Assembly (NCBI RefSeq): GCF_018603885.1
Contig: NZ_JAHGAW010000008.1
Location: 209,885 to 273,884, forward strand
Origin: Sphingobium nicotianae
Lineage (GTDB): Bacteria; Pseudomonadota; Alphaproteobacteria; Sphingomonadales; Sphingomonadaceae
Direction of reading: 5' to 3'
Length of the DNA stretch: 64,000 nucleotides
Positions 36,940 through 47,563 of the stretch are shown in pieces (position 1 is the stretch's first letter; each line of letters starts with the position of its first letter). Under the pieces are notes generated by a model. That model saw only the letters and a list, made by a program, of their open reading frames with translations, had not been told where the DNA came from and searched no databases. The translations under genes and the position numbers were made by a program.

Positions 36940-38250
36940 ATGGCGCGCGTGCTGATCTCCGCCTTGATTCTCTTTCTCATTGCCGGTGCGGCATTGCTGC
37001 TCGGCCTTGCCGGAACGGCGTTGCACACCGGGCGGATCGATCCGTTCGACTGGCTGCTGCCCGGCGCGGCGGCGATCCTGTGCTTGCGGTGGTATGGCGG
37101 GCGCAGTGGCTGGAGGTCGGCGGCGATCGCCTGGACCCTGGTCATGGCGCCAACGACCCTGCTCATCCTGCTGGTCGCATCGCGGCAGCCTTGGTTCGAT
37201 CTGGCGATGCTCGGCGGCGCTCTGGCGGGCATCGCGGCGGCGGCCGGCTGGGCTTTCGTGCGTGCCGCGTCGTTGCGCCGGCCGTCGCTTGTCCTGCTGT
37301 CCCTGCTCGTTGTTGGCGGCCGGGAGGCCATGCTGCTGGCCTCGCGCGACAGTCCGCAAACGCCATCCGCAGGGCGCCCGGCTGTGGGCGTGATCAGTGC
37401 GCTGCCGCTCTACGGGGCTGCCCTGGCGCCGGCCGGCCAGACCGATATGCTGCGCGATACTGCACGAACCACGCCGATATGGGACATGCTGGGGCGCGAC
37501 TATGATCTGCGCCCGATCGATCATCTCGATCCAGCGGCCCTTACGCCCTTCCGGCGTCTGCTCATCGCCCAGCCGCGCCAGCTCGCGCCGACCGAGCTGG
37601 TCGCGCTCGATGGCTGGGTGCGTGGCGGCGGCTACGCGCTGGTCCTGGCCGATCCGCTGCTCGGCTGGCCGGACCCGCGTCCGCTCGGCGATCCGCGACG
37701 GACACCGCTTACCAGTCTTCTGGACCCCCTGCTGACGCACTGGGGCCTGCAGCTCGAGCCAGCCCGAGGCGGCGCAGTGGAAAGGCGCATCCTGAAAAGC
37801 GGCGCGCTTCTGCAGATGACGGGCGCCTCGCGTTTTACGCGGCTGGCGCGTGGCGATGCGCGCTGCGAGCTTGGCGAGGAGGGGCTGATCGCCCGCTGTG
37901 TCGTGGGGCGAGGGCATGTCCGCCTCATTGCCGACGCCGATTGGATCGATGACCGCCTGTGGACGTTCGATCCCACGATCCCCCATGACCGTGCCGCCTG
38001 GACCAGCGATGCCGTGCCAGCGCTCCGCACCTGGCTGCGTCCCGACAGTATGCGAGTCGACTCGCCCGGCATCTGGCTGGTGGATCAAAATCGGCTGATT
38101 TCCGCGCTCCGCTGGGCCTTCCTCCTGCTGCTTCTGCTGGTGGCGGCCTGGGCCGTCGTGAAGCGGCTCCCCACGACTTCCCATATGCGCTCCGTCAAGC
38201 CACCGGACCAAAAAAGGAACATAGGAGGTCTAAAAGCTGATTCCAGGTAA
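36940..38250 (+). CDS. Polytopic membrane protein with GldG/DUF4350-like soluble domain
   Basis: A 436-residue protein with about five N-terminal membrane segments (first ALILFLIAGAALLLGLAGTA), a central soluble domain (about 127-395) and a final membrane helix (WAFLLLLLLVAAWAVV, about 404-419). The soluble part has an alternating alpha/beta pattern (LIAQPRQLAPTELVALDGWV, GGGYALVLADPLLG, GHVRLIADADWIDD, NRLISALRW) like the GATase-like domains in GldG-type ABC auxiliary proteins and DUF4350. No ATPase partner is next to it. It is the last gene before the mraZ promoter, and its C-terminal tail after residue 420 is rich in Lys and Arg. Function unknown. Confidence 0.65.
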   Translation: MARVLISALILFLIAGAALLLGLAGTALHTGRIDPFDWLLPGAAAILCLRWYGGRSGWRSAAIAWTLVMAPTTLLILLVASRQPWFDLAMLGGALAGIAAAAGWAFVRAASLRRPSLVLLSLLVVGGREAMLLASRDSPQTPSAGRPAVGVISALPLYGAALAPAGQTDMLRDTARTTPIWDMLGRDYDLRPIDHLDPAALTPFRRLLIAQPRQLAPTELVALDGWVRGGGYALVLADPLLGWPDPRPLGDPRRTPLTSLLDPLLTHWGLQLEPARGGAVERRILKSGALLQMTGASRFTRLARGDARCELGEEGLIARCVVGRGHVRLIADADWIDDRLWTFDPTIPHDRAAWTSDAVPALRTWLRPDSMRVDSPGIWLVDQNRLISALRWAFLLLLLLVAAWAVVKRLPTTSHMRSVKPPDQKRNIGGLKADSR

Positions 38251-38270
38251 CACTTCCCCGGAATCCATCA

Positions 38271-38311
38271 TGATTTCCCATGAATTCCCATATTTTGCTT
38301 TCGCGATCCCA
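38271..38311. promoter_or_regulatory. MraZ-type operator boxes in front of the dcw cluster
   Basis: TCCCA occurs at 38276-38280 and 38286-38290, exactly 10 bp apart, and again at 38307-38311, 21 bp further on. Read on the other strand these are TGGGA boxes with 5-bp spacing, the arrangement MraZ binds upstream of its own gene in E. coli. They flank and enter a candidate promoter (TTGCTT 38295-38300, 18 bp, TGATAG 38319-38324), so binding should repress. Confidence 0.6.
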
Positions 38312-38435
38312 GGCACTTTGATAGGAAAGTGACCCAAGGGGCAGCTCGTCTCATTCCCGGACATCGACGCCGTGCGCATGCGCGTTTCGGCAACGGGGAG
38401 ACGTTTGTCCCGAGGACAGGGAGCGTTGGCGCCAA

Positions 38436-38936
38436 GTGGCTGGGGCAGTTTTCAAGGGATATGGCAGCAGCGCCCTCGATTCGAAGGGGCGCTTCGTCAT
38501 GCCTGCGAACTTCCGCGGCGAACTGCGCAAAAGCTGCACCGTCGAGACCCGCATCCAGCTGCGGCTGGACGAGAACCGCCCCTATCTCACGGTCTTCGGC
38601 GATTCCGAGCTGCTGGCCTTTCAGGCCGAATCCGAAGCCAAGGCGCAAGCTGCCCGCGCCCGCGGCGAGGACTTCGATCAGGACATGCACGACATGGCCT
38701 TCTTCGTCGGCATCGACGAAGTGAATCTGGATGGCGCCGGCCGCTTCGCCATCCCGCGCGAAGTGCGCGAATCCGCCGGCATTTCGGATGCGATCTTCTT
38801 CACCGGCGCCAATCGCGTGATCCAGCTCTGGGATCCCCAGCGCTTCCTCGATCTTGGCCCCAAGAACAGCGTGATCGATGGCTTCTGCCGCAAGTTCATG
38901 GCGGAAGTCGAAGCCAAGCGGAGGGCGAAGGCATGA
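38436..38936 (+). CDS. mraZ: Division/cell-wall cluster transcriptional repressor MraZ
   Basis: A 166-residue protein with two AbrB/SpoVT-like DNA-binding modules, each holding the core motif: [16 protein letters not shown] (first) and [16 protein letters not shown] (second). MraZ is a ring-forming transcription factor that represses the dcw promoter through TGGGA-type boxes; such boxes are present 125-165 bp upstream. The start is GTG at 38436 with a weak GGGAG 12 bp upstream. It overlaps rsmH by 4 bp. Confidence 0.93.
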   Translation: MAGAVFKGYGSSALDSKGRFVMPANFRGELRKSCTVETRIQLRLDENRPYLTVFGDSELLAFQAESEAKAQAARARGEDFDQDMHDMAFFVGIDEVNLDGAGRFAIPREVRESAGISDAIFFTGANRVIQLWDPQRFLDLGPKNSVIDGFCRKFMAEVEAKRRAKA

Positions 38937-39910
38937 GCCACGCCGCTTCAGCAACCCCGCCGGCCGAGCCGCACCTGCCCGTGCTGCTCGACGAAAGCGT
39001 CGAGGCGCTCGCCATTGCCCCCGGCGAGACGCATGTCGACGGCACTTTCGGCGCCGGCGGGCACAGTTCCGCCATGGCGGCGCGCGGCGCGCGCGTCGTC
39101 TCGATCGACCAGGACCCGGATGCGATCGCGGAGGGTCAGGCGGTCGTCGCGGCGAGCGACGGCGCGATCCGCCTGCTGCACGGCAATTTCGCGGTGATGG
39201 ACGCGCTTCTCGCGGAAGCCGGCTACGGCTCCGTCGATGGCGTCCTGCTCGACATCGGCGTGTCGTCCATGCATCTCGACCGGGCGCGGCGCGGCTTCTC
39301 GTTCCGCTTTCCCGATGCACCGCTCGACATGCGGATGAGCCAGGCCGGCGAGACGGCGGCGGAATTGCTCAACCGTATCGACGAAAGCGAGCTTGCCGAC
39401 ATTCTCTACACTTATGGCGAGGAGCGCCAGTCGCGCCGCGTTGCCCGGTTCATCGTCGCGGCGCGCCCTCTGGCGACGATCGGCGATCTGGTCGGCGCCG
39501 TCCACAAGGCGCTTGGCAAGCGGCCGGGCGACAAGACCGATCCGGCCACGCGGACGTTTCAGGCGATCCGCATCTATCTGAACGGTGAGCTGGATGCGCT
39601 GGAGCGCGGGCTCGATGCCGCCGAGGCCGTGCTGCGTCCCGGCGGGCGGCTCGCCGTCATCACTTTCCACAGCCTCGAGGATCGCATCGTCAAGAATTTC
39701 CTGCGCGCCCGTTCCGGTCAGGATGCCGGCGGATCGCGCCACCGCCCCGAGGCGCGCGCCACCCGGGCGCCGACCTTTCACAAGCCTGCCCGGGCCGTCC
39801 GCCCCGGCGACGCGGAGCTTGCCCGCAATCCCCGTGCCCGCTCCGCCACCCTGCGCAGCGCCGTGCGGACGGACGCCCCAGCCTGGAACCATGTGGGAGC
39901 ACAGTCATGA
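38933..39910 (+). CDS. rsmH: 16S rRNA (cytosine(1402)-N(4))-methyltransferase
   Basis: A 325-residue SAM-dependent methyltransferase (MraW). The N-terminus has [14 protein letters not shown]; the SAM motif I is [10 protein letters not shown]; and [20 protein letters not shown] with PLDMRM is the family signature. Near the C-terminus [15 protein letters not shown] is diagnostic. It modifies C1402 of 16S rRNA in the P-site. Coupled by 4-bp ATGA overlaps to mraZ and ftsL. Confidence 0.96.
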   Translation: MSHAASATPPAEPHLPVLLDESVEALAIAPGETHVDGTFGAGGHSSAMAARGARVVSIDQDPDAIAEGQAVVAASDGAIRLLHGNFAVMDALLAEAGYGSVDGVLLDIGVSSMHLDRARRGFSFRFPDAPLDMRMSQAGETAAELLNRIDESELADILYTYGEERQSRRVARFIVAARPLATIGDLVGAVHKALGKRPGDKTDPATRTFQAIRIYLNGELDALERGLDAAEAVLRPGGRLAVITFHSLEDRIVKNFLRARSGQDAGGSRHRPEARATRAPTFHKPARAVRPGDAELARNPRARSATLRSAVRTDAPAWNHVGAQS

Positions 39911-40602
39911 TCGCCATCAAGCGCCTGCAAAGCATCATGTGGATTCTCGTCGTCGCGATGGGGGCGCTCTCGGCCTATCTCATCAGCCTGCGCGTCGCGA
40001 CCGAGCGCAACGCGGTGCACGACGTGATCGACCAGATCCGCTGGACGCGCGCCAATATCCGCTACCTTGAGGCGGAGTTCGGGTCGCGCGCGAGCATGCG
40101 TCAGCTGGCCGCGTGGAACCAGAACGACCTGCGTCTCTATGTGCCGTCGCCCACGCAATATCTGCCCGATGAGCGCGCGCTCGCTAATCTCGACCGGATC
40201 GCCCCGGCCGGCGAAGGCTATGCGCCGCCGCCCGTGATGACCGCGATGGCGACCAAGGTCGCGCAGCATCCGGTGGAGGTTGCGCAGGCGGAAGCACCCG
40301 CCCCGCCGGCCGCGGCACTTGCGCCGAAGAAGGCGACCACCGAAGCGCCCGCCCGCTCGACCGGATCGGACTTCTCGCTGATCAAGACCGCCTCGGCCGC
40401 CGAGCTGAAGGTCCGCGATGACAGCAAGGCGAAGACGCGCGCCGAGGACAAGTTCATCCGTCCCGCCGGCGAGCCCGATCCCGATGCCCGCAAGAAGGCC
40501 CGGCTCGCCCTGCTGGATGAGAAGCTGCTCGGCGCCGCGCCGCTCGCCAGGCTCGATCGCGTGACCAGGGCGCCGGGCGCCAGCAACGTCAAGGGGCGCT
40601 GA
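39907..40602 (+). CDS. ftsL: Cell division protein FtsL, long form
   Basis: A 231-residue bitopic protein placed where ftsL always lies, between rsmH and ftsI. One membrane segment ([20 protein letters not shown], about 10-29) is followed by a coiled-coil-like helix ([20 protein letters not shown]) that should pair with FtsB and activate FtsWI. Residues about 95-231 form a Pro/Ala/Lys-rich tail, so the protein is roughly twice the length of E. coli FtsL (about 120). Assignment rests on synteny and topology, since FtsL sequence is poorly conserved. Confidence 0.85.
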   Translation: MIAIKRLQSIMWILVVAMGALSAYLISLRVATERNAVHDVIDQIRWTRANIRYLEAEFGSRASMRQLAAWNQNDLRLYVPSPTQYLPDERALANLDRIAPAGEGYAPPPVMTAMATKVAQHPVEVAQAEAPAPPAAALAPKKATTEAPARSTGSDFSLIKTASAAELKVRDDSKAKTRAEDKFIRPAGEPDPDARKKARLALLDEKLLGAAPLARLDRVTRAPGASNVKGR

Positions 40603-42359
40603 TGGCCACAATCATCGCCCGGCCGGAGCCGCGCCAGGACAGCAGAGAACAGGTCGACCTCGTCGTCGTGGCGCACGGGCGGATCATGCTCGTGCTGATC
40701 ATCTTCGTGGCGATCACCACGGTGATGGCCGCCCGGATGGTCTGGATGGGCGTTGCCGCCGGTGCGCAGGCGGAGCGATCGATCAGCCCGCTGCCGGTGC
40801 CGCAGCGCGCGGACATCGTCGACCGCAACGGCGTGCCGCTGGCCCGCAACATCGATGGCTATGCCATCGCCGTCCGCCGCGACCGGGTGCTTGGCGATCC
40901 GCGCGTGCTGGCGGTCAAGCTGCATGATATCTTCCCCGACCAGTCGGTCGGCTATTTCTACAAGCAGCTCACCTCGGGCGGGAACTGGAACTATCTGCGC
41001 CAGCGCGCGCTGCCCCGGGAAGTGGCGGCGGTGAATGCGCTCGGCGAGGTCGGCATCGAGTTTCCGCGCGAGCCGGAGCGGCTTTATCCGCAGCGCACGC
41101 TGGCCGCGCACATCATCGGCTTTACCAATCGTGAAGGCCATGGCGGCATGGGCGTCGAGGCGGCGTTTGACGAGCGGCTGCTCGATCCCAGGCTGCGCGG
41201 CCAGCCGCTCGAGCTGGCGCTCGACGCGCGCGTCCAGGCCGCGCTCGAGGATGAGCTGTCGCAGGGCGTCACCGAGCAGAGCGCCAAGGGTGCGGCCGGC
41301 GTGGTGCTCGATGCGACCAATGGCGAAGTGGTCGCCATGGCCTCGCTGCCGACCTTCAATCCCAACCGCCTCGCGCCACTCCAGCTGCCCCCGCCGGTGA
41401 TGGGCAGGGACGGCAAGCTTCGCCCCGCGATCATCGACTGCGATATGTCGCCACGCTGCAATCGCGTTGTCCAGGCCAATTACGAGCTGGGTTCGGCCTT
41501 CAAGCCGCTCTCGATCGGCGCGGCCATGGATGCAGGCGTCGTGACCGATCTTTCCAAGACCTACGACGCCACCAAGCCGCTGCAGATCGCTGGTTTCACA
41601 ATCCACGACGATCACCCGCTCGGCCGCTGGATCAACGTGCCCGAGACGCTGGTTCATTCGAGCAACATCGCGACGGCGCGGATCGCCGACGAAATGGGCC
41701 TGACGACGCTTCCGAAAGTCTATCGCGCCCTGGGCTTCGACCAGCGGCTCGATTTCGAGCTCAAGGAGCGTGCCAAGCCGCTCTGGCCCCGGGAATGGAG
41801 CCGGCTTGCCAACATGACCACGGCCTACGGTCATGGTATCGCCGTTACCCCGCTGCATCTCGCCAGCGCCTATGCCGCGCTGGTCAACGGCGGGGTCTGG
41901 CATCCGGTAACGGTGCTGAAGCGCAAACCGGGCGAGCAGCTCGCGTCGCGCCGCGTGTTCACCGAGGCGACCAGCGCGCGCATGCGCCAGCTGCTGCGCA
42001 TGATCGTGCTCTCCGGCACCGGTCGCTCCGCCGATGCGCCGGCCTATCGTGTCGGCGGCAAGACGGGCACGGCCGAGAAACCGACCAGGGGCGGCTACGC
42101 GCACCGCTCGCTGATCACGACCTTCGCCTCGGCCTTCCCGATGGACAATCCGCGCTATGTCGTCCTCATCATGATGGACGAGCCACAGGGCAGCGCGCGG
42201 GCGCCCGGCGTTCGCACCGCGGCTTATACCGTCGCGCCGGTGGTCAGCCGGTTCATCACCCGCGTCGCGCCTCTGCTCAACGTATTTCCCGAGCAAAATC
42301 GCGATATCGACACCACTGCGCTGATGCCCCTGCTGCACGAACAGGCTAAGGACGAATGA
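40602..42359 (+). CDS. ftsI: Peptidoglycan D,D-transpeptidase FtsI (PBP3)
   Basis: A 585-residue septal transpeptidase. One N-terminal membrane helix (RIMLVLIIFVAITTVMAAR) anchors a periplasmic dimerisation domain and the penicillin-binding domain. Active-site motifs are SAFK (Ser298, Lys301), SSN (353-355) and KTGT (487-490). It cross-links septal peptidoglycan in complex with FtsW, FtsQ, FtsL and FtsB. The start overlaps the ftsL stop by one base (TGATG) and the end overlaps murE by four. Confidence 0.96.
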   Translation: MATIIARPEPRQDSREQVDLVVVAHGRIMLVLIIFVAITTVMAARMVWMGVAAGAQAERSISPLPVPQRADIVDRNGVPLARNIDGYAIAVRRDRVLGDPRVLAVKLHDIFPDQSVGYFYKQLTSGGNWNYLRQRALPREVAAVNALGEVGIEFPREPERLYPQRTLAAHIIGFTNREGHGGMGVEAAFDERLLDPRLRGQPLELALDARVQAALEDELSQGVTEQSAKGAAGVVLDATNGEVVAMASLPTFNPNRLAPLQLPPPVMGRDGKLRPAIIDCDMSPRCNRVVQANYELGSAFKPLSIGAAMDAGVVTDLSKTYDATKPLQIAGFTIHDDHPLGRWINVPETLVHSSNIATARIADEMGLTTLPKVYRALGFDQRLDFELKERAKPLWPREWSRLANMTTAYGHGIAVTPLHLASAYAALVNGGVWHPVTVLKRKPGEQLASRRVFTEATSARMRQLLRMIVLSGTGRSADAPAYRVGGKTGTAEKPTRGGYAHRSLITTFASAFPMDNPRYVVLIMMDEPQGSARAPGVRTAAYTVAPVVSRFITRVAPLLNVFPEQNRDIDTTALMPLLHEQAKDE

Positions 42360-43789
42360 TGCGGCTCAGTGACCTCATCTCCTCCCTGCCCGCCGGCGCC
42401 GAAGACGCGGCGGTGTCGGGTTTCGCCATCGACAATCGCAAGGTGGCGCCGGGCACCATCTTCGGTGCTTTCCAGGGTGCGCGGGTGAATGGCGAGGACT
42501 TCATTCCCGCGGCGATCGCGGCCGGCGCGATCGCGGTCGTGGCGCGGCACGAGGCGAAGGTGGACGGCGCGCTGCACATCAAGGCGGACGAGCCGCGCCG
42601 CCTCTTCGCGAGCCTCGCCTCGCAATATTATGCGCCGTTCCCGCAGACCGTCGTCGCCGTGACCGGCACGAACGGCAAGACCAGCACCGTCGAGCTGACC
42701 CGCCAGCTCTGGCGGATGATGGGGCATAGCTCCGCGTCCATCGGCACGCTCGGCGTCACCACCTCGGTCGATCAGGTCTCGACCGGCCTGACGACGCCGG
42801 ACATCGTCACCTTCCTGTCCAACATGGCCGGCCTCGCCAAGGAAGGCGTCAGCCATGTCGCCTACGAGGCGTCGAGCCATGGCCTCGCCCAGTATCGCAG
42901 CGAGGGTCTGCGCGTCGTCGCCGGCGCCTTCACCAATCTGACGCGCGACCATCTCGACTATCATGGCACGATGGACATGTATTTCGCCGCCAAGATGCGC
43001 CTCTTCGACGAGGTGCTGGCGAGCGACGGCACCGCCGTGATCTGGGCTGATGACGAGGACTATTCCGGCGCCGTCATCGAGCACGCGTCGCTGCGCAAGC
43101 TCAAGCTGATCACCGTGGGGACCAAGGGCACGACGCTGAAGCTCGTCAGCCGCACGCCCACGCAGCTTGGCCAGACGCTGATGATCGAGGCCGAGGGCGC
43201 AACGCACAAGGTCGAGCTGCCCCTGATCGGCGCTTATCAGGCTGCCAACGCGCTGACCGCGACCGGCCTCGTCCTCGCCACCGGCGGTGCGCTGAAGGAC
43301 GTGCTCGGGCTGCTCGCGCGTGTGCAGCCGGTGCGTGGCCGCCTGGAGCGCGCGGTCATCACCAGGGCCGGCGCACCGGTCTATGTCGACTATGCGCACA
43401 CGCCGGACGGCCTGCAGGCGGCGATCGAGGCGTTGCGGCCGCACACGCGGGGCCGGCTCATCACCCTGTTCGGCGCGGGCGGCGACCGCGACGCCGGCAA
43501 GCGCCCGATGATGGGCCGCGTCGCCAGCGATCTCAGCGACGTGGTGATCGTGACCGACGACAATCCGCGCGGGGAAGATCCACAGGTCATCCGCTCGGCG
43601 ATCATGGCCGGCGCGCCGGGCGCGCGCGAGATTGGCGGGCGCCGCGTGGCCATCGCCGCCGCGATTGCGGAAGCCGGCGCGGACGACATCGTCCTGCTCG
43701 CCGGCAAGGGCCATGAGCAGGGCCAGATCATCGGCGACCGGGTGCTGCCGTTCGACGACGTCACGGTCGCGCGGGAATGCGCCGCATGA
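42356..43789 (+). CDS. murE: UDP-MurNAc-L-Ala-D-Glu:meso-diaminopimelate ligase
   Basis: A 477-residue Mur ligase adding the third stem-peptide residue. The ATP loop is VVAVTGTNGKTSTVEL, the carbamylated-lysine region follows HDxx-type NLTRDHLDYHGTM, and the specificity motif DDNPRGEDP predicts meso-diaminopimelate rather than lysine. The C-terminal AGKGHEQGQ is typical. Overlaps with ftsI and murF are 4 bp each. Confidence 0.96.
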   Translation: MMRLSDLISSLPAGAEDAAVSGFAIDNRKVAPGTIFGAFQGARVNGEDFIPAAIAAGAIAVVARHEAKVDGALHIKADEPRRLFASLASQYYAPFPQTVVAVTGTNGKTSTVELTRQLWRMMGHSSASIGTLGVTTSVDQVSTGLTTPDIVTFLSNMAGLAKEGVSHVAYEASSHGLAQYRSEGLRVVAGAFTNLTRDHLDYHGTMDMYFAAKMRLFDEVLASDGTAVIWADDEDYSGAVIEHASLRKLKLITVGTKGTTLKLVSRTPTQLGQTLMIEAEGATHKVELPLIGAYQAANALTATGLVLATGGALKDVLGLLARVQPVRGRLERAVITRAGAPVYVDYAHTPDGLQAAIEALRPHTRGRLITLFGAGGDRDAGKRPMMGRVASDLSDVVIVTDDNPRGEDPQVIRSAIMAGAPGAREIGGRRVAIAAAIAEAGADDIVLLAGKGHEQGQIIGDRVLPFDDVTVARECAA

Positions 43790-45168
43790 GCGCTCTCTGG
43801 ACGTCCGAGGACATTGCCGAGGCGACCGGGGGCGCGGCATCGCGGCCGTTCGAAGTGAACGGCGTCGCGTTCGACAGCCGCGAGGTGACGCCCGGCGACC
43901 TGTTCATCGCGCTCAAGGGCGAGACGGCCGACGGTCATGACTATATCCCCAGGGCGCTCGCCGCGGGCGCGGGCGGCCTGCTCGTCGATCATGACGTCAA
44001 CGGCCCCTTCGTGAAGGTCGCCGACACGGCGAAGGGGCTCGATCGGCTCGGCATTGCCGCGCGCGCGCGGACCGATGCCCGGATCATCGGCGTCACCGGC
44101 TCGGCGGGCAAGACCGGGACAAAGGAAGCGCTCTACCGCGCGTTCGAGCGGATGAGCTTCGGTGCGGCGCACAGGTCCTTGAAAAGCTATAATAATCACG
44201 TTGGTGTGCCGCTCAGCTTGGCGCGCATGCCCCGGCAGACGCAATATGGCGTGTTCGAGATGGGGATGAACCATGCCGGCGAACTGCGCGCTCTGACCCG
44301 CATGGTCCGCCCGCACGTCGCCATCGTCACGACCATCGCGCCGGCGCATATCGAATATTTCGGCAGCGAGGAAAAGATCGCCGAGGCCAAGGCCGAGATC
44401 TTCGAAGGGCTGACGCGGGACGGGGTCGCGATCATTCCCTATGATTCGCCGCACGCCGCTCTGCTCTACAGCCATGCGACGCGTTATGCGCACCGGGTCG
44501 TCACCTTCGGCGTTGGCGAAGGGGCGGATGTCCGCGTGATCGAGGAAATGCCCTCCGAGCGCGGCGGCACGCTGGTGACGGCGCAACTGCGCCACGCGCG
44601 CCTCAGCTTCACCGTCGCGATGGCCGGGCGGCACTGGGTCAGCAATGCGCTGGCGGTGCTGGCGGCAGTCGAGGCGGTTGGCGGCGATCTGGCGCAGGCC
44701 GGCCTCGCTCTTGCCGAGATGACCGGCCTGCCAGGGCGCGGTGCTCGCCGCAAATTGCGCACGGCCGATGGCGGCGAGGCATTGCTGATCGACGAAGCCT
44801 ATAATGCCAACCCCGCCTCGATGCGCGCCACGCTGGCGCAGCTTGGCGAGGAGAAGGCCGGCCGGCGCATCGCCGTGCTCGGCGCGATGAAGGAGTTGGG
44901 CCATCTGTCCGAGAGCCTGCACGGCGGCCTCGCCGATGCGGTCAGGGCCGCCAATGTCGGCCTGGCTGTGCTGGTCGGCGACGAGATGGCGCCGCTGGCC
45001 GATGCGCTGGCAGGGCAGGTGCCGGTCGAACGTGTGAAGGATGTGACGGACGTGCTGGATATGGTGCCCGATCGGCTTGCCGATGGCGATGTCGTGCTGG
45101 TCAAGGGATCGAACAGCGTCGGCCTGTCCCGCCTCGTCGAGAAGCTTGCTGCGAACGAGGTGGCCTGA
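43786..45168 (+). CDS. murF: UDP-MurNAc-tripeptide:D-alanyl-D-alanine ligase
   Basis: A 460-residue Mur ligase attaching the D-Ala-D-Ala dipeptide. The N-terminal UDP-binding part has [17 protein letters not shown], the ATP loop is [17 protein letters not shown], and the later motifs are [10 protein letters not shown] and [16 protein letters not shown]. The start ATG 43786 gives the ATGA overlap with murE; an in-frame ATG at 43777 is possible but less likely. Partner for ddl further down the cluster. Confidence 0.96.
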   Translation: MSALWTSEDIAEATGGAASRPFEVNGVAFDSREVTPGDLFIALKGETADGHDYIPRALAAGAGGLLVDHDVNGPFVKVADTAKGLDRLGIAARARTDARIIGVTGSAGKTGTKEALYRAFERMSFGAAHRSLKSYNNHVGVPLSLARMPRQTQYGVFEMGMNHAGELRALTRMVRPHVAIVTTIAPAHIEYFGSEEKIAEAKAEIFEGLTRDGVAIIPYDSPHAALLYSHATRYAHRVVTFGVGEGADVRVIEEMPSERGGTLVTAQLRHARLSFTVAMAGRHWVSNALAVLAAVEAVGGDLAQAGLALAEMTGLPGRGARRKLRTADGGEALLIDEAYNANPASMRATLAQLGEEKAGRRIAVLGAMKELGHLSESLHGGLADAVRAANVGLAVLVGDEMAPLADALAGQVPVERVKDVTDVLDMVPDRLADGDVVLVKGSNSVGLSRLVEKLAANEVA

Positions 45169-46238
45169 TGCTCTACTGGCTTGCCGAGCAGCTTCACTTC
45201 TCCGGCGTCCTCAATCTCATCCGCTACCTGACCTTCCGCGCCGGCGCGGCCATCGTTACCGCGCTGGTCGTCGGCCTGATCATCGGACCGAAACTCATCG
45301 GCTGGTTGCGCGTCCGCCAGGGCAAGGGGCAGCCGATCCGCACCGATGGCCCGCAAACCCATCTCGCCAAGCGCGGGACGCCGACCATGGGCGGCCTCAT
45401 GATCCTCACCGCCCTGATGGTCTCGGTGCTGCTGTGGATGAACATCGCATCCATCTACATCTGGGCCTGCCTCATCGTGACGCTGGGTTTCGGCGCGATC
45501 GGCTTCATGGACGATTATGACAAGGTCACGAAGGCCAGCCACAAGGGTCTCTCTGCGCGCATGCGGCTGCTGGCGGAATTCGCCATTGCCGGCCTCGCCA
45601 CCTGGCTGATCGTCAGCCGCAACGGCACCTTGCTCTATCTGCCGTTCTGGAGTGGCGGCGCGCTCGATCTGAGCTATGCCTATTATATCTTCGGCGCCTT
45701 CGTGATCGTCGCGTTCGGCAACGCGGTGAACCTGACCGACGGGCTCGACGGGCTCGCCTCGATGCCGGTCATCATCGCCTGCATGGCCTTCATGGCCTTC
45801 GCCTATCTGGTCGGCCGTGCCGACTATGCCGCCTATCTCGGCATCCCGCATGTGCCGGGCGCGGGCGATCTCATCATCCTGTGCGGCGCGATCATCGGCG
45901 CGTGCCTCGCCTTCCTCTGGTTCAACGCGCCGCCAGCCGCCGTGTTCATGGGCGACACCGGCAGCCTCGCGTTGGGCGGCACGATCGGCGTCATCGCCGT
46001 CGCCACCCACCACGAGATCGTGCTCGCCGTCGTCGGCGGGCTGTTCGTGGTCGAGGCGCTGTCGGTGGTGATTCAGGTCTTCTATTACAAGCGCACCGGC
46101 AAGCGCGTCTTCCGGATGGCGCCGATCCACCATCATTTCGAGCAGCTCGGCTGGCCCGAGACCACTGTCGTCATCCGCTTCTGGATCGTCTCCTTCGTGC
46201 TCGCGCTGGCGGGCCTCGCGACGCTCAAGCTGCGATGA
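45168..46238 (+). CDS. mraY: Phospho-MurNAc-pentapeptide transferase
   Basis: A 356-residue integral membrane enzyme that makes lipid I from UDP-MurNAc-pentapeptide and undecaprenyl phosphate. Catalytic motifs are [15 protein letters not shown] (Asp pair), [13 protein letters not shown], and the C-terminal [13 protein letters not shown] histidine loop. The number of hydrophobic segments fits the usual ten. One-base overlap with murF and 4-bp overlap with murD. Confidence 0.97.
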   Translation: MLYWLAEQLHFSGVLNLIRYLTFRAGAAIVTALVVGLIIGPKLIGWLRVRQGKGQPIRTDGPQTHLAKRGTPTMGGLMILTALMVSVLLWMNIASIYIWACLIVTLGFGAIGFMDDYDKVTKASHKGLSARMRLLAEFAIAGLATWLIVSRNGTLLYLPFWSGGALDLSYAYYIFGAFVIVAFGNAVNLTDGLDGLASMPVIIACMAFMAFAYLVGRADYAAYLGIPHVPGAGDLIILCGAIIGACLAFLWFNAPPAAVFMGDTGSLALGGTIGVIAVATHHEIVLAVVGGLFVVEALSVVIQVFYYKRTGKRVFRMAPIHHHFEQLGWPETTVVIRFWIVSFVLALAGLATLKLR

Positions 46239-47563
46239 TCGTCTCGGACGCCTTTGCCGGCAAGCGCTTTGCCGTTCTGGGCCTGGCCCGCTCGGGCCTC
46301 GCCACGGTCGACGCGCTGGCGGCAAGCGGCGCCTGGGTGATCGCCTGGGACCAGCGCGAGGATGCCCGCGCGCTCGTCGCCGGCAAGGCGGTGCTGGGCG
46401 ATCCCATGGAGATGGACCTGCACGGGCTCGACGCGATCGTCGTGTCGCCCGGCGTGCCGCTCAATCGGCATCCGATCGCGACGCGCGCGCGCGAAGCCGG
46501 CGTGCCGATCATCGGTGATATCGAGCTGTTCGCCATGGCGCGGCCGAGCCTGCCGCCGCATCGCGTCGTCGGCATCACCGGCACCAATGGCAAATCGACC
46601 ACCACGGCCCTCATCCATCACATCATCCGCATGGCCGGCCTGCCGACGCGGATGGGCGGCAATATCGGTCTGCCGATCCTCGCGCAGGAACCACTCAAGG
46701 CAGGCGGCATCTATGTGCTTGAGCTTTCCAGCTACCAGATCGACCTGACCTTCAGCCTCGACTGCGACGTGGCCGTGCTGCTCAACGTGACGCCCGATCA
46801 TCTCGATCGCTATGCCGATTTCCAGGGCTATGTGGATGCCAAGGCGCGGCTCTTCGCCATGCAGTCGCCGGGCCGTGCCGCGGTGATCGCCGTCGATGAC
46901 GATATCACGCGCGGCGTTGCGGCGCATGTGCCTCATGCCCGGCTCGTCTCGGCCGCGTCCGTCTCGACCGAGGCGCAGGCGCGCTGGCCCTCGCTGCAGG
47001 GGCCGCACAATGCGCAGAATGTCGCGGTCGCGGTCGCGGTCGCCGAGGCGCTCGGCATCAGCGAGGCCAATGTCGGTGCTGCGCTGGAGACCTATGCCAG
47101 CCTGCCGCACCGCATGCAGCGCGTCGCCGAGATTGGCGGCGTGCTCTACGTGAACGACAGCAAGGCGACCAATGCCGCCTCGACCGCGCCGGCGCTCGCC
47201 GCCTGGCCGAACATCGGGGGCCATGCGCGCATCCACTGGATCCTGGGCGGCCTCGCCAAGAGCGACACTCTCGACGAATGCGCGCCGGGCTTCCCGAACG
47301 TCGCCCATGCCTACACGATCGGCGAGGCCGGCCCGCTTTTCGCGCGGCTGCTCGACGCGGCGAAGGTGCCTGTCAAGGAATGCGAGCTGCTGGTGACGGC
47401 GGTCGCGGAAGCGGCCGCGCGCGCGCGGCCGGGCGATGTCGTTTTGCTGTCGCCGGCCTGTGCTTCTTTCGACCAGTTCCGGGATTTCGAGGCGCGGGGC
47501 GACGCCTTTGCGGCGGCGGTGGCGGCATTGAGCGACAAGGCACAGTCGGGAGAAGGCGCATGA
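46235..47563 (+). CDS. murD: UDP-MurNAc-L-alanine:D-glutamate ligase
   Basis: A 442-residue Mur ligase for the second stem-peptide residue. The N-terminal Rossmann region is [17 protein letters not shown], the ATP loop [17 protein letters not shown], and later motifs include [19 protein letters not shown] and [13 protein letters not shown]. The order mraY-murD-ftsW is the classic dcw order. Confidence 0.96.
   Translation: MIVSDAFAGKRFAVLGLARSGLATVDALAASGAWVIAWDQREDARALVAGKAVLGDPMEMDLHGLDAIVVSPGVPLNRHPIATRAREAGVPIIGDIELFAMARPSLPPHRVVGITGTNGKSTTTALIHHIIRMAGLPTRMGGNIGLPILAQEPLKAGGIYVLELSSYQIDLTFSLDCDVAVLLNVTPDHLDRYADFQGYVDAKARLFAMQSPGRAAVIAVDDDITRGVAAHVPHARLVSAASVSTEAQARWPSLQGPHNAQNVAVAVAVAEALGISEANVGAALETYASLPHRMQRVAEIGGVLYVNDSKATNAASTAPALAAWPNIGGHARIHWILGGLAKSDTLDECAPGFPNVAHAYTIGEAGPLFARLLDAAKVPVKECELLVTAVAEAAARARPGDVVLLSPACASFDQFRDFEARGDAFAAAVAALSDKAQSGEGA

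Noticed and set aside
38251..38435. rnpB (RNase P RNA) upstream of mraZ
   Set aside because: The gap is only 185 bp, too short for an RNase P RNA, and is accounted for by operator and promoter elements.
40218..42338. 706-residue open frame antisense to ftsL/ftsI
   Set aside because: No recognisable motif, no RBS, and it crosses two coupled real genes.
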